Below, piece by piece: positions 44,060 through 53,887 of a stretch of DNA of 64,000 nucleotides; position 1 is the first letter of the stretch; every line of letters begins with the position of its first letter. Below the pieces are notes generated by a model that was not told the origin of the DNA, made no database searches, and saw nothing but the letters and a program-made list of their open reading frames with translations. This DNA comes from Cohnella abietis (GTDB taxonomy: Bacteria > Bacillota > Bacilli > Paenibacillales > Paenibacillaceae). A program made the translations under genes and the position numbers. Location of the stretch: the NCBI RefSeq assembly GCF_004295585.1, contig NZ_AP019400.1:5921501-5985500 (forward strand), given 5' to 3'.

Positions 44060-46015
44060 CTATTCGTGCTCCACGACCACCATCATGTATCCGACGACTT
44101 CTGGCAAAGAAATACGAATGTAACCGTCGGAGATGTCATAAGCGAGAGGCTCCCTAGTCGGCGCGATATACACTTCCTTAGCACTGTCTCCTCTAATACT
44201 GACCACTCCGCCGTGCAGTACGGAATGCTCCTCGATTACGTTATATTTATTTCGCAATTCGGGATAGGTCACTTTAACGTGAATCATTTCCATTTGTTCT
44301 TTGGACGTTACTGATACCCGCGCTGTAGAAGGAATATTCTCGTACTTAACGATTGGATTGGTCAGCAGCTGCTCCAGACAATATTTCAGCAAATATTTGT
44401 GCTCCGGCATCGCATATTCGCCATATCCTGTGAACAATTGGAAGCAGACTTGGAATAGGTCCCCGGAGCGCAATACTGCCGGCCACCCCGCATATTTTTC
44501 CGGCGGCGTATAGAAAGTGCCATGAAATCCGTCCCACTTGCGATTGAAATAAGGCTGATAGTAGTCTGCGATTGTCCGCGATCCCGGCTTACCACTCATC
44601 TGAATCCCCTGGTTGTAAATCGCGCACAAGCGATCCGGAAGGAGCTTCCTATCGCCGGCTTCAACCATTTTGAAGTATGATGCATTCCATGGGTCGGGAC
44701 CGTCATAGCTCATGTTCCAGCTGTCCATGGCGAACGCCGTCTTCTCCGGATTCAGACCGGAGCTGCCGGTGCTGATAATTCCGCCTCCTTTGGCCTGATG
44801 CGCTTCAAGCTTTTTCCGAAGCAGCTCGGTGACCGGAATTACGTCTGGAAGAATAATAACCTTGTATTTCGTTATATCCGCCCTCTCGTCCATGATGTCG
44901 AACGTGTATTTCAGCTCTCCCAGTATTCTCGCGGCCGCATTCAAGATCGCCTGACCTTGGGGGAAAGCCACATTATTGGCTCCCATATCGCAGCCTTCCG
45001 GCATAATAATGGCGATCTCCGCCACTGCGCGGGCATAATCCGTCCAGGGCTCGTATTTCTCGATATCGGTATAAACTTCTCCAACTAGCCGGTACACATC
45101 CGACTCTAATCCGTCGCGGGGATGCATATGATCTCCAACCGATGTCGTTATACCGTTGCTGATCGCATCCCAACAGTCATACTCGAGCGAGGCTTTGCTT
45201 TTTAACCCGCCGAAATCTCCCCAGCTAGCATGAAACCGCCCTGTCATATATACAACTTGCTTACCAAGGTTACGCGCATAAGCAGCTTGAGCGGCAAAAT
45301 AATCATAGCTCCACGCACCTGGCAAACACTCGATTTCAATATGTGAACCTAACCCGTCGCAGTTGATGTGACCCAATCCGTTCGGGAAGAACAATATATC
45401 GTCCCCGATCGCTCTTTTCACGTCCCAGAAAAAGTCGATTGCCGTTTGCTTCATAAATGAAGCAGCATCCTGATCGTTTAATGGATCCATTCCCCGTTCA
45501 TGCATGCTCTCATTGCACTCATTCCCATAACACGGATTAATCAAGATGCAATCCAGAAAAATACCATCCACGGGATACAAGTCAACAACCTCTTTAATCA
45601 TGCTTAGCAAATAATCGCGGTACCCCGAGTTTAAACACATCAGCCGGAAAAAGTTTGCCGTCCGATCGCCCTCGATAATTTGCCCCTCTTTATTCACAAG
45701 ACACCATTCCCTGTGCTTTCGGGCCATCTCATGATCCAATCCCACATTAAAATAAGCGATGACCCGAATGTCTAGCTTGTGGCACTCTTCCACCATTTGC
45801 CCAAGCATATCGAATTTCATATGAGGATGAGGCAGTCCGATCTTCGTTGGGTAATAAGCAAATCCGATGTTACACTTCGCAAACACATTAACAAAGTCTA
45901 CCTTAGCGTCCTTAAGCGTTCTCGCAAAATGCTTCGCGTCAAAATTATCGCCAAAATCCGGTATGTTGGGCAAGGTGTGAAAATCCAAATGAACAGCCCG
46001 TTTAATCAATCTCAT
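44060..46015 (-). CDS. Glycosidase-like TIM-barrel protein with trimerisation-type middle domain
   Basis: A 651-residue cytoplasmic protein. The first 340 residues form a TIM-barrel-like domain related to alpha-fucosidase or amylase-type families (FVNVFAKCNIGFAYYPTKIG, YPVDGIFLDCILINPCYGNE, and a nearby IEIECLPGAWSYD). An alpha/beta domain like the beta-galactosidase trimerisation domain follows at about 350-470 (YKVIILPDVIPVTELLRKKL). A small beta domain ends the protein. Substrate and mechanism are not clear. TTGGAGG lies seven bases before the ATG. It follows the SLH-DUF4838 gene after a terminator-like hairpin, so it may have its own promoter. Confidence 0.68.
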   Translation of the reverse strand: MRLIKRAVHLDFHTLPNIPDFGDNFDAKHFARTLKDAKVDFVNVFAKCNIGFAYYPTKIGLPHPHMKFDMLGQMVEECHKLDIRVIAYFNVGLDHEMARKHREWCLVNKEGQIIEGDRTANFFRLMCLNSGYRDYLLSMIKEVVDLYPVDGIFLDCILINPCYGNECNESMHERGMDPLNDQDAASFMKQTAIDFFWDVKRAIGDDILFFPNGLGHINCDGLGSHIEIECLPGAWSYDYFAAQAAYARNLGKQVVYMTGRFHASWGDFGGLKSKASLEYDCWDAISNGITTSVGDHMHPRDGLESDVYRLVGEVYTDIEKYEPWTDYARAVAEIAIIMPEGCDMGANNVAFPQGQAILNAAARILGELKYTFDIMDERADITKYKVIILPDVIPVTELLRKKLEAHQAKGGGIISTGSSGLNPEKTAFAMDSWNMSYDGPDPWNASYFKMVEAGDRKLLPDRLCAIYNQGIQMSGKPGSRTIADYYQPYFNRKWDGFHGTFYTPPEKYAGWPAVLRSGDLFQVCFQLFTGYGEYAMPEHKYLLKYCLEQLLTNPIVKYENIPSTARVSVTSKEQMEMIHVKVTYPELRNKYNVIEEHSVLHGGVVSIRGDSAKEVYIAPTREPLAYDISDGYIRISLPEVVGYMMVVVEHE

Positions 46016-46080
46016 GAAGTAACCTCCAAAAAATATTAATACTTATAAATTCGCCAAATCGATTTACCTGTACTGTTAAA

Positions 46081-46110
46081 CCGCACTCCCCGGCTCGCCG
46101 GGAAGTGCGG
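46081..46110 (-). terminator. Terminator of the SLH-DUF4838 gene
   Basis: On the minus strand CCGCACTTCCCGGC pairs with GCCGGGGAGTGCGG with one wobble; TTTAAC follows. It begins just after the stop at 46123. Confidence 0.7.
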
Positions 46111-46122
46111 GCAAGTCAATCC

Positions 46123-49100
46123 TTAATCGAGCTTATATAAGGAAACGTCATCGATATATAGCTTCTCGTCTGCCTTAAATCCGGAGTGATTGATTTTGAA
46201 AATCAGGTCGTCAGGCAAGCTCCCATTGTAATTCGGTTTAACCTCGAATATGTGCTCAAATTGCACCCACCTGCCAGGTGACCAGGAAACCGGTCTCGCT
46301 GCAGATACACTGCTGGCCAGCGGCTCGCCCGCTCCCCTAATCGTCATCTGGAACTGAATGCTGCCGGAAGCGCTTGAATTGGCCGGCACGAAATAATTCA
46401 GCACAGCTTTGTATTTTCCAGGTGTAATAGAAACTACCTTGAACGGACTGTCGTGAGCATTCGTTATGCTAGTCTCCAGACTGTAGCCGCCCGTGCGTTT
46501 GTAAGTGCTCGAACGCAGCATTGCCGTGCTGGCATCCGTGTAGTAGGAATACCATTCGGAAGCAACCCATGGTTGACCGGCTATCGATTGTTCGAATGAC
46601 GGATTCGTTATCAGGTTATTCGTCTCGACCAGATGAACGGATTTGAATGCTTTTTCCGTCCATGGAGCGCCGCCTCCCCAGCCGAGGAACACCGCTTGAC
46701 CATGATAATTCCGGAAGAAAAATCCCATTAAGGTCTTTGTTACGCTCGGATTGACGCCAATGCTGGAGAATGGAATCACTTGAATGACATTCCAGCGATC
46801 AGCCCCCATATTCGCGCTTGCTTCCCAATTGTTGTCCACGCCCGGAACCGGACCTGCCGGGCTTGATTTGTAAATAAATTTGACGGCCTTAGGGTTGGTG
46901 AAGTAACCGGTATACCCCCCGGCCACATTGCCTGTCACATACGTTTCAACCGAATCATCAGCCACTCGCCACCATCCATTTGGCGCGTCGTCATTCACAA
47001 TAGCGCCAGACATGTCGGGATCGAAATTTTCATAACCGACATAGAGATTGGTGTCGTCCCACAGCAAGTACATTCTCGTCTCTGCTGGTGGCGCATCCGT
47101 GGATTTCATATTTAAAAACTCTGTGACCGGTACAGCGTTAGCCCAAGGTCCCTGGCTAAAGTCGAGCGCCGCCATTATGTCCGCCTTGCTGGCAGTTGTT
47201 TTGACCGCAGTCGCCGAATAGCGATTATTGCTATCGACATAGGCCAGCGCTTCTTGGAATGCCGCAAGGAATTCGTTGTCGGGATCTGTAATGGTGTCCG
47301 CATAGCTTGTCAGCGCGGATATTATCCCTTGCTGAACGCCATCCCACTTACCGCTATATTGCGAGTAGTCTGTTAATTGAAGAATGGGATCCCCTTGAGA
47401 CTGTTGCGTAAGCTGCTGACGTTTAATTGCCATATCGAAGCTCATCTTCAGGTCTGCGACCATAACCAGCGCACCCTGATCATTCGTCGGTGCATCGACA
47501 GCTCCCCGTGGATAGCTCAGTGCGGATGCTTCGTACAATTCGAATGTACGCAGAAGCTTCTCGGCGCGAATTTTCGGCTTGCCGACCGCCGCTTTGGCTA
47601 CTACTAACTCCATCAAACGACGGCTTTCCGCCAAATCTTCTTTTGTAACAGCAGATAAGTAACGGTGATCCGTCAGACTGAGGAAGTTCGGTCGGTCTAC
47701 TTTATTTTTCCAATCCAAATACCATTTTGTATTAAATATTCTTACTGTCCAGAAGTCCTCCCAAAGCTCATAATACTGTTGCAAATAAGGCGCTGCGTCC
47801 TCACCAACCGTCCGCTCATACCATTCATTGAGCAACAAGTCCGCATCCTGATTCGGGTTCCATTGCAGCTTGGCCGACAGCCACGGCTTCGGTCCTTCGC
47901 CGAAATTCGGGAACAGCTCCGCTACATGCGCGACTACGCCATGTTCTTCGGCATACTTGTAGTTGTCCGCCATCTTGTGCATATATACGCGCGGCAAATT
48001 GTATGGCGTTCCAAATAAATATTCATAAAAGCCGATATTGTCCGCTTTCGACAGCCACTGTTCGGTCATGTTATTCCCGATTGCCTCCATATCCGGGTCG
48101 ATCCAAGACATGCGATCATCCGTAATATAAGGAATGACATGGGAATTAACCTTTACGTTCGTTGGCGGATCATACACATTCCAATAAGCTAATAAGCCAA
48201 AATATTTGTCAGGGTAATCCTTCAACACCTCTTCTACAACTTGATTAACCCAGGAATAGTACACATCTGACAAATCCGGGATACCAATTGAATTGATTTT
48301 GCCATTCGTACGCGCGATGTCAGACGCACAATAGTTGTTGCTGTCGTTAATCCCTAGCGAGAATGACTTTTCATTCGGGAAGTTATGGAAGAAATCTTTA
48401 ATTCGCCAGACCGCCGCAGCGGCTGTATCGTCGTTAAAGCACGGCTGCCACGCATACGGATGCGTCGGGATAACGCCGCCAGGATAATATTCAGGATGAT
48501 TGGCGAATACTTGTGGATCGAACAACACATTTAAGTAATGATGGAACTTGATCACGTCATGCATGCGATTATACTTGGCCCAATCCGCGGTCGTTTGTAG
48601 CGTGTACCAGGCTTCCGTTCCGAAGAAATGGCGTGAGATTGCAGCAGGTTCCTCCCTGATTGGGATAGCCGGAACCAGAATATCGTCCAGCAGCGGCACA
48701 TCTTCTCCATCCGGTCCGGGCATCACCCAACGAACGCCCACATAGCGCTCCAAGAAATCGTATACCCCGATTTCGGTTCCCCAAGCCGTCGAGCCGATAA
48801 TCGAAATCGTTTTCTGATAGGGCACGATTACATAACCATCGTCGTTTAAACCCTCCAATTTCGCTGCGATGATCGACTCAGCCCCTGGAGCTTTGCGTCC
48901 GATATAAATTTTCGTATCGTTTCTGTACGTATTGCCGGAAGTAGATAATTTTGCCGTAGTCAGAGTCGGCAAATTCGCGCCACTAGATTGCTTCACGTAG
49001 CTAGCGAGCGCGCTGGCTACAGTGGCAAAGCTGGTGTCGTCAACAACAATAACTGCAGCAGCTTGGCCGTTGTTCACAATACTCAGATTCGGTACAGGCT

Positions 49101-49917
49101 CTGGAGTTGGCGACGGTTCAGGCGACGGCGACGATCCAGGCGTTGTCGTAGGGCCTGGCGTTGCTGCAGGGCCTGATGTTGTCGTAGAGCCTGGCGTTGC
49201 TGTCGGTTTAGGCGTTGCTGTCGGTTCAGGGTGATCTCCAAGCAAGGGAATTACGCGATCCAGCACTACGATCGCTTCGGCCCGTGTCATGGATGCCTTC
49301 GGCCGGAAATTCCGCTTGCTGTCTCCGACCATAATATTTTCAGCTGCAACTGTACCAACAGCAGATTTTGCCCATTTTGCAATTTGGTCAGCATCCCGAA
49401 AAGCATCAGCCGTAGCCATTCCGTTCGTATCATCGAGCTTTAACAGACGAATCATCATGACCGCCGCTTCTTGTCGGCTGATCTGACGTTTCGTGCCGAT
49501 TGTGCCGTCTGCATTCCCTTGTACATACCCGGCTTTCACCGCTTTGGCGACATCATCATAAGCCGGGTCAGACGATATCAAATCGGTGAAGCTGATCTTC
49601 GCTTTTTCCGTGAACCCCATTGCGCGGTTCGTAAGCGCTATCAATTCTCCTTTTGTAATTGGATTATTCGGTTTTAACGTCCCATCCGAATAGCCTTGAA
49701 CAAGTCCCTTGTCTATCCATTCAAGCAATTGCTTTTCCGCCCAATGACCGCTTATATCCGAAGAGGCGGCGAGGATGGGAGATGATGTGGGCACTTGGTC
49801 CGAAACATCAGTTCCGCTTTGGGCAATCGCCCCATACGCACTGCTGAATCCTGAACATAAAACACTAATAAGCAAGAGAAACATCGCACATTTCTGACTA
49901 AGCTTCTTCATCTTCAT
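46123..49917 (-). CDS. SLH-anchored DUF4838 surface glycosidase-like protein with carbohydrate-binding domains
   Basis: About 1264 residues. A signal peptide is followed by three SLH domains (to about residue 230; motifs such as DISGHWAEKQLLEWI and MTRAEAIVVLDRVIP) and a Pro/Thr/Ser linker of about 45 residues. A GH67-like N-domain (IYIGRKAPGAESI, then GVYDFLERYVGVRWV) comes next. A DUF4838 region of about 400 residues, possibly a TIM-barrel glycosidase, follows. The C-terminal 350 residues resemble CBM9-like (MYLLWDDTNLYVGYENFD) and CBM4/9 domains (LITNPSFEQS). ATG 49917 lies nine bases after GGGAGG. The enzyme would act on glycan at the cell surface, upstream of the importer encoded before it. 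Confidence 0.82.
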   Translation of the reverse strand: MKMKKLSQKCAMFLLLISVLCSGFSSAYGAIAQSGTDVSDQVPTSSPILAASSDISGHWAEKQLLEWIDKGLVQGYSDGTLKPNNPITKGELIALTNRAMGFTEKAKISFTDLISSDPAYDDVAKAVKAGYVQGNADGTIGTKRQISRQEAAVMMIRLLKLDDTNGMATADAFRDADQIAKWAKSAVGTVAAENIMVGDSKRNFRPKASMTRAEAIVVLDRVIPLLGDHPEPTATPKPTATPGSTTTSGPAATPGPTTTPGSSPSPEPSPTPEPVPNLSIVNNGQAAAVIVVDDTSFATVASALASYVKQSSGANLPTLTTAKLSTSGNTYRNDTKIYIGRKAPGAESIIAAKLEGLNDDGYVIVPYQKTISIIGSTAWGTEIGVYDFLERYVGVRWVMPGPDGEDVPLLDDILVPAIPIREEPAAISRHFFGTEAWYTLQTTADWAKYNRMHDVIKFHHYLNVLFDPQVFANHPEYYPGGVIPTHPYAWQPCFNDDTAAAAVWRIKDFFHNFPNEKSFSLGINDSNNYCASDIARTNGKINSIGIPDLSDVYYSWVNQVVEEVLKDYPDKYFGLLAYWNVYDPPTNVKVNSHVIPYITDDRMSWIDPDMEAIGNNMTEQWLSKADNIGFYEYLFGTPYNLPRVYMHKMADNYKYAEEHGVVAHVAELFPNFGEGPKPWLSAKLQWNPNQDADLLLNEWYERTVGEDAAPYLQQYYELWEDFWTVRIFNTKWYLDWKNKVDRPNFLSLTDHRYLSAVTKEDLAESRRLMELVVAKAAVGKPKIRAEKLLRTFELYEASALSYPRGAVDAPTNDQGALVMVADLKMSFDMAIKRQQLTQQSQGDPILQLTDYSQYSGKWDGVQQGIISALTSYADTITDPDNEFLAAFQEALAYVDSNNRYSATAVKTTASKADIMAALDFSQGPWANAVPVTEFLNMKSTDAPPAETRMYLLWDDTNLYVGYENFDPDMSGAIVNDDAPNGWWRVADDSVETYVTGNVAGGYTGYFTNPKAVKFIYKSSPAGPVPGVDNNWEASANMGADRWNVIQVIPFSSIGVNPSVTKTLMGFFFRNYHGQAVFLGWGGGAPWTEKAFKSVHLVETNNLITNPSFEQSIAGQPWVASEWYSYYTDASTAMLRSSTYKRTGGYSLETSITNAHDSPFKVVSITPGKYKAVLNYFVPANSSASGSIQFQMTIRGAGEPLASSVSAARPVSWSPGRWVQFEHIFEVKPNYNGSLPDDLIFKINHSGFKADEKLYIDDVSLYKLD

Positions 49918-49973
49918 GGTTTCTTGCCTCCCGTTCAGCAATTTGTAACCCTTTATTATGGCATTAGAAAGAT

Positions 49974-50003
49974 AGGGATAAGATGATAACCCCTCTTATC
50001 CCC
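49974..50003 (-). terminator. Hairpin after the solute-binding protein gene
   Basis: On the minus strand GGGATAAGA and TCTTATCCC pair around ten bases. It lies 21 bases after the stop at 50024. The T-content downstream is moderate. Confidence 0.5.
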
Positions 50004-50023
50004 GTGCTGATCCTTGCATTTTG

Positions 50024-51775
50024 TTATTTCTTTACGCGGTCAATGGATTGCTGCCAAACTTTGTCCCAATATTCCTTGGACTTGTCGAGCCCCAACTTGT
50101 TGAGCTCCTTTATGATATTGGCCTGTTCTGTTGCATAATCAGCTTCCGATTTAGCAAGAACGACCTTCGGCATCGCCTTCCACATGTAATCTTTAATAGA
50201 ATCATCGATTCGTTTAATATCATCCGGTGGCGTACCTACAGCGACTCCCCCCGACGTGTCAAACAACGATATTTTGATTTTTCCTTGATCCGCCATTTTC
50301 TCGATGGCATCTCCCGGATAATCGCCGCCGTAATGCTTGGCAAAATCCAACTGGTAGTTTTTCCACTCCGCACTTTTAATGCTAGCTTCCGAGTTCAAAT
50401 CAAACGCTACTCCTTCATCGGAATTTACGGTATAATCGCTCAATCCGTTAATGAGCGCGTACTTCGTGACTCCAATCTTCTCCGCTTCCTCAACATTTAC
50501 CCGAGCTTTAAGGAAACTTTCGGTAAATGCCGCTTTATTATCTACGATGTCCCATTGCTTTCCTTGAATGCCTCTGGATAACAAGTTCATTCCTTCATTG
50601 CTATACAAGTAATTCAGAACTTCCATTGCTTTTTCAGGGTTTTTGGAATTTTTAGCAATTGCAAACGCTCTTCCTGCCTTCCCGATTACCGATACATTTG
50701 TTTTATAAACGTAGTGGTCTTCCACAGGAATTGTGACGAATCCGGCGTCTGGAATGCTCGCAAGAGCTTCGTTGGCTCCTGCCTGCCACCAAGCCCCAAT
50801 ACCAGACAGCACTTGAAGATTGGTCTGCTTATTCTGATATTGATCCAGATTCTGAATGAAAGATTCCGGATCAAGCAGTCCCATCTGGTTGGCTTTGAAG
50901 AAAAACTTCATACTATCCCAGAAAGCCCCTTTATCATTGGCAAGGAAGTTGTAGAAATTGTTTTCTGCATCAATTAAGTAATTTCCCGCACCTTCCATGT
51001 AACCTTGCGAGAGAGACATTTGAATGTAGAACGGCCACAGCCCCCAACCCGCCTTATCGACAAATGAAGATACTCCGTATACTTTTTTGCCATTTGCCGT
51101 AGTCGGATGCTTCTGCTGCATAGCCTTCAGCACATTCAGCAAATCATCGGAGCTTTTAATTTCGGGAAAGTTTAATTCTTTATAGTAATCCCATCTAGTA
51201 AGATAGCCTGCACCGTAATCAGCATAAGGTACTTTGGCAACCATCTCTTTCGTAGCGCCAACCTGCATTGGAAGTAAAAACAGCTTTCCAGTATCTGAGC
51301 TTACGTATTTACGATAATAATCTAGCGCTTCCTCATTCTTCGAAATATCTTTTCCTTTGCTCTGAATAAGATCATCGAGCGGGAGAATGAGATCGCCTTC
51401 AATTAGCTGCTTGTAATCCTGATCGAATACGACCATAATGTCCGGCAGCTCCCGACTCGCCATCATTAGCTTAAATCTATCTGCATTCTGATTAACAAAA
51501 TCAATTTCTACGCCTAGTCTCTTCTCTAACTCTTGCATGACCTCATCTGTCTGACGCCCTTCAGTTTTTAAAGGAACATTACTGTAATAAAAAGAAAGCT
51601 TCACTGGTTCTTTGTTCTGACTGGCCTCAGGTGTCCCTTGCTCTTTATCCCCTTCTGTTCCTGTACTAGCGGTGGGAGCGGTTTCATTATTTTTGTTGTT
51701 ATTACCGCTGCACCCCGCAACTACGAAAATCATGATCAAGGATAACAATAGCAGCACTACTTTGTTTCTGATCAT
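50024..51775 (-). CDS. Large sugar-binding lipoprotein (LplA type)
   Basis: A 583-residue solute-binding protein, longer than ordinary sugar-binding proteins and of the size seen in LplA/YtcQ-type systems. The lipobox is VAGC at about residues 19-22, followed by an Asn/Thr-rich linker. The mature part begins VKLSFYYSNVPLKTEGRQTD. It belongs with the YtcP and LplB-like permeases immediately upstream. GGGAGG precedes the ATG. The likely ligand is an oligosaccharide released by the surface enzymes of this locus. Confidence 0.9.
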   Translation of the reverse strand: MIRNKVVLLLLSLIMIFVVAGCSGNNNKNNETAPTASTGTEGDKEQGTPEASQNKEPVKLSFYYSNVPLKTEGRQTDEVMQELEKRLGVEIDFVNQNADRFKLMMASRELPDIMVVFDQDYKQLIEGDLILPLDDLIQSKGKDISKNEEALDYYRKYVSSDTGKLFLLPMQVGATKEMVAKVPYADYGAGYLTRWDYYKELNFPEIKSSDDLLNVLKAMQQKHPTTANGKKVYGVSSFVDKAGWGLWPFYIQMSLSQGYMEGAGNYLIDAENNFYNFLANDKGAFWDSMKFFFKANQMGLLDPESFIQNLDQYQNKQTNLQVLSGIGAWWQAGANEALASIPDAGFVTIPVEDHYVYKTNVSVIGKAGRAFAIAKNSKNPEKAMEVLNYLYSNEGMNLLSRGIQGKQWDIVDNKAAFTESFLKARVNVEEAEKIGVTKYALINGLSDYTVNSDEGVAFDLNSEASIKSAEWKNYQLDFAKHYGGDYPGDAIEKMADQGKIKISLFDTSGGVAVGTPPDDIKRIDDSIKDYMWKAMPKVVLAKSEADYATEQANIIKELNKLGLDKSKEYWDKVWQQSIDRVKK

Positions 51776-51868
51776 TCATAATCCTCCCATAGTCAATTAT
51801 TAATCTATATTGAATGCCTGTCTCTGAATGATAGACATGGCAGATCAATCGTCTAATCTATTAGTGCC

Positions 51869-52759
51869 CTAGCCCTTAACTGCCCCTAGCATAATTCCTT
51901 TGACAAAATAGCGCTGCATAAACGGGTAAACAAATAGGATAGGCAAGGTTACAATCATCGTCATCGTCATTTTAATAGATTCAGGTGTAAGCCTATGACT
52001 TACATTCTTATCTAGAAAATCGGAAGGATTCACATTCGCCATAGCGGCTGCGGAATTCAAATAATTGTAAAGCATAACCTGGAGTGTCTGCAGACTCTGC
52101 TTCGTGACGAGAAAGTAATTGTCTTGCCATGCGTTCCACTGACCAACAGCGGCAAATACTGCAATTGTCGCGATAATCGGCATCGACAACGGTACGATAA
52201 TATTTTGGAAAACCGTCCAATATCCCGCACCGTCAATCATAGCCGACTCTTCCAAGGCAGCCGGCAGCTGCTCGATATAGGTTTTGATTAGCACAATGTA
52301 GAAGCCGCTGATCGCCGAAGGCAGAACATACAGCAAGAAATTGTTGTCGAGATGCAGATACCTCATCGTCAAGTACCATGGAATGAGTCCTGCATTGAAA
52401 TAAAGCGTAATGACGACAAATCGGTAGATAAATTTGCGAAAGTATAATTCCGGTTTCGTTACGATATAAGAGAAGAAGGTACAGCAAGCTACTGTAATAA
52501 GAGTTCCAATGACTGTGCGGAGTACAGAGATAAGCACCGTCGAATACAAGGTATTCATTTGTAGTAGCTTCTCATAGTTGACGAAGTTGAGCCCTTTGGG
52601 CAATAACAACAATCCTCCAGCAGCTTTCACAGGATCGCTTATCGTATAAATCAGAATGTAATAAAAAGGATACGTACAAGCGAATGCGATGAGCAAAAAG
52701 AAAATGAGATTGCAGCTATGAAACAAGGTTTCCATTAGGTTTGTGCGTTTATTAATCAA
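51869..52759 (-). CDS. Carbohydrate ABC transporter permease, YtcP type
   Basis: A 296-residue membrane protein with six segments. The EAA loop is ESAMIDGAGYWTVFQNIIVP and the C-terminus is GIMLGAVKG. I take TTG 52759 as the start, with GAGGTGG upstream. It partners the LplB-like permease 23 bases upstream, forming the channel of a complex-oligosaccharide importer. Confidence 0.9.
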   Translation of the reverse strand: MINKRTNLMETLFHSCNLIFFLLIAFACTYPFYYILIYTISDPVKAAGGLLLLPKGLNFVNYEKLLQMNTLYSTVLISVLRTVIGTLITVACCTFFSYIVTKPELYFRKFIYRFVVITLYFNAGLIPWYLTMRYLHLDNNFLLYVLPSAISGFYIVLIKTYIEQLPAALEESAMIDGAGYWTVFQNIIVPLSMPIIATIAVFAAVGQWNAWQDNYFLVTKQSLQTLQVMLYNYLNSAAAMANVNPSDFLDKNVSHRLTPESIKMTMTMIVTLPILFVYPFMQRYFVKGIMLGAVKG

Positions 52760-52782
52760 GTGGCCACCTCATTGGAATTGTA

Positions 52783-53727
52783 TTAAATGATCGATTGGCC
52801 GCGGATCTTCTTGGCCAATTTATTTACGGTAAACAAGAGAACGATGCTGATTAACGTTTTCCACATACCAACAGCTGTAGCGAACGGATAGTCGTTTCCA
52901 TGGAAGGCGACGCGGTAGATGTAATAATCAAGCACTTCCAGCTTGTCTGCAACCATCGGGTTATAAAATACGAAAAACTGGTCAAAGCCATTGCTTAACA
53001 TATTGCTTACATTTAATAGAAGAAGTACGATAAACGTCGGCATCAACCCCGGCAATGTAACGTGCCATATACATCTGAACCTTCCAGCCCCGTCGATTTT
53101 TGCAGCATCGAAAAGCTGTGAATCCAAGCCTGCAATTGCTGCAAAATAGATGATGGCAGACCAGCCTGTACTTTTCCAAATGACGATGGCCGTCTGCACG
53201 TACCAAGCCGTACTAGGATTGCCTAGCACATTAATAGGATCTTTAATTAATCCGAATTGCATGAGCAGCGTATTGAATATTCCCTCGAACGAGAAGATGG
53301 AAAATACAAGCGAGAATACAATAATCCAACTAATAAAATACGGCACTGTCGTTATCGTTTGAATAAACTTTTTTAGCTTTTGACCGCGAAGCTCTGAAAG
53401 GAGTATTGCAAAAACAATCGGTATTGGTGATGTCAGAATATTCAAAAAACTCATTACAAGAGTATTTTTCAGAACATTCCCAATGTCGCTATTTGCTCCA
53501 AATAGTAATCTGAAGTACTCCAGTCCAGCAAAAGGTGTTTCTGATAGCGGAATGCCTGGTTTATACTTGAAGAAAGCATAAACCCATCCGAATAAGGGTA
53601 CATAATTAAACACAATGACGAGTAAGAGCAGAGGCACTACCATCATGAATAACGACAGTCGCCGCCTTGATATTTTCGGCTTCGGCTTTGGTTTCAGTAT
53701 TAATGCGACTGTATTGTGAGATTGCAT
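52783..53727 (-). CDS. Carbohydrate ABC transporter permease, LplB/YteP type
   Basis: A 314-residue membrane protein with six segments after a basic N-terminus (LKPKPKPKISRRRLSLFM). The EAA loop reads DAAKIDGAGRFRCIWHVTLP. AAAGGAG precedes the ATG. It is the first gene of the importer operon and has its own promoter at 53783-53811. Confidence 0.9.
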   Translation of the reverse strand: MQSHNTVALILKPKPKPKISRRRLSLFMMVVPLLLLVIVFNYVPLFGWVYAFFKYKPGIPLSETPFAGLEYFRLLFGANSDIGNVLKNTLVMSFLNILTSPIPIVFAILLSELRGQKLKKFIQTITTVPYFISWIIVFSLVFSIFSFEGIFNTLLMQFGLIKDPINVLGNPSTAWYVQTAIVIWKSTGWSAIIYFAAIAGLDSQLFDAAKIDGAGRFRCIWHVTLPGLMPTFIVLLLLNVSNMLSNGFDQFFVFYNPMVADKLEVLDYYIYRVAFHGNDYPFATAVGMWKTLISIVLLFTVNKLAKKIRGQSII

Positions 53728-53782
53728 AGGTTGCTCCTTTCAAACTTCTTATGTGCATTTTGTGGGATGCCTGTTAACTAAA

Positions 53783-53811
53783 ATTATAGGTTATTCTAAT
53801 CTGGGGTTAAA
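53783..53811 (-). promoter_or_regulatory. Sigma-A-type promoter for the importer operon
   Basis: On the minus strand TTTAAC and TATAAT are separated by 17 bases, about 55 bases before the permease start codon. Confidence 0.6.
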
Positions 53812-53838
53812 TAAACGGAGCTACAATTATAGACACTG

Positions 53839-53872
53839 GCTTCCTGTCCATCCCCGTTTTCGAACAGGAAGC
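53839..53872 (-). terminator. Hairpin after the sensor kinase gene
   Basis: On the minus strand GCTTCCTGT and ACAGGAAGC pair across a 16-base loop, 15 bases after the kinase stop. It probably separates the regulatory genes from the importer operon. It is flanked by the near-direct repeats AGCTACAATTATAG and AGCTGCAATTATGC. Confidence 0.5.
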
Positions 53873-53887
53873 AGCTGCAATTATGCA

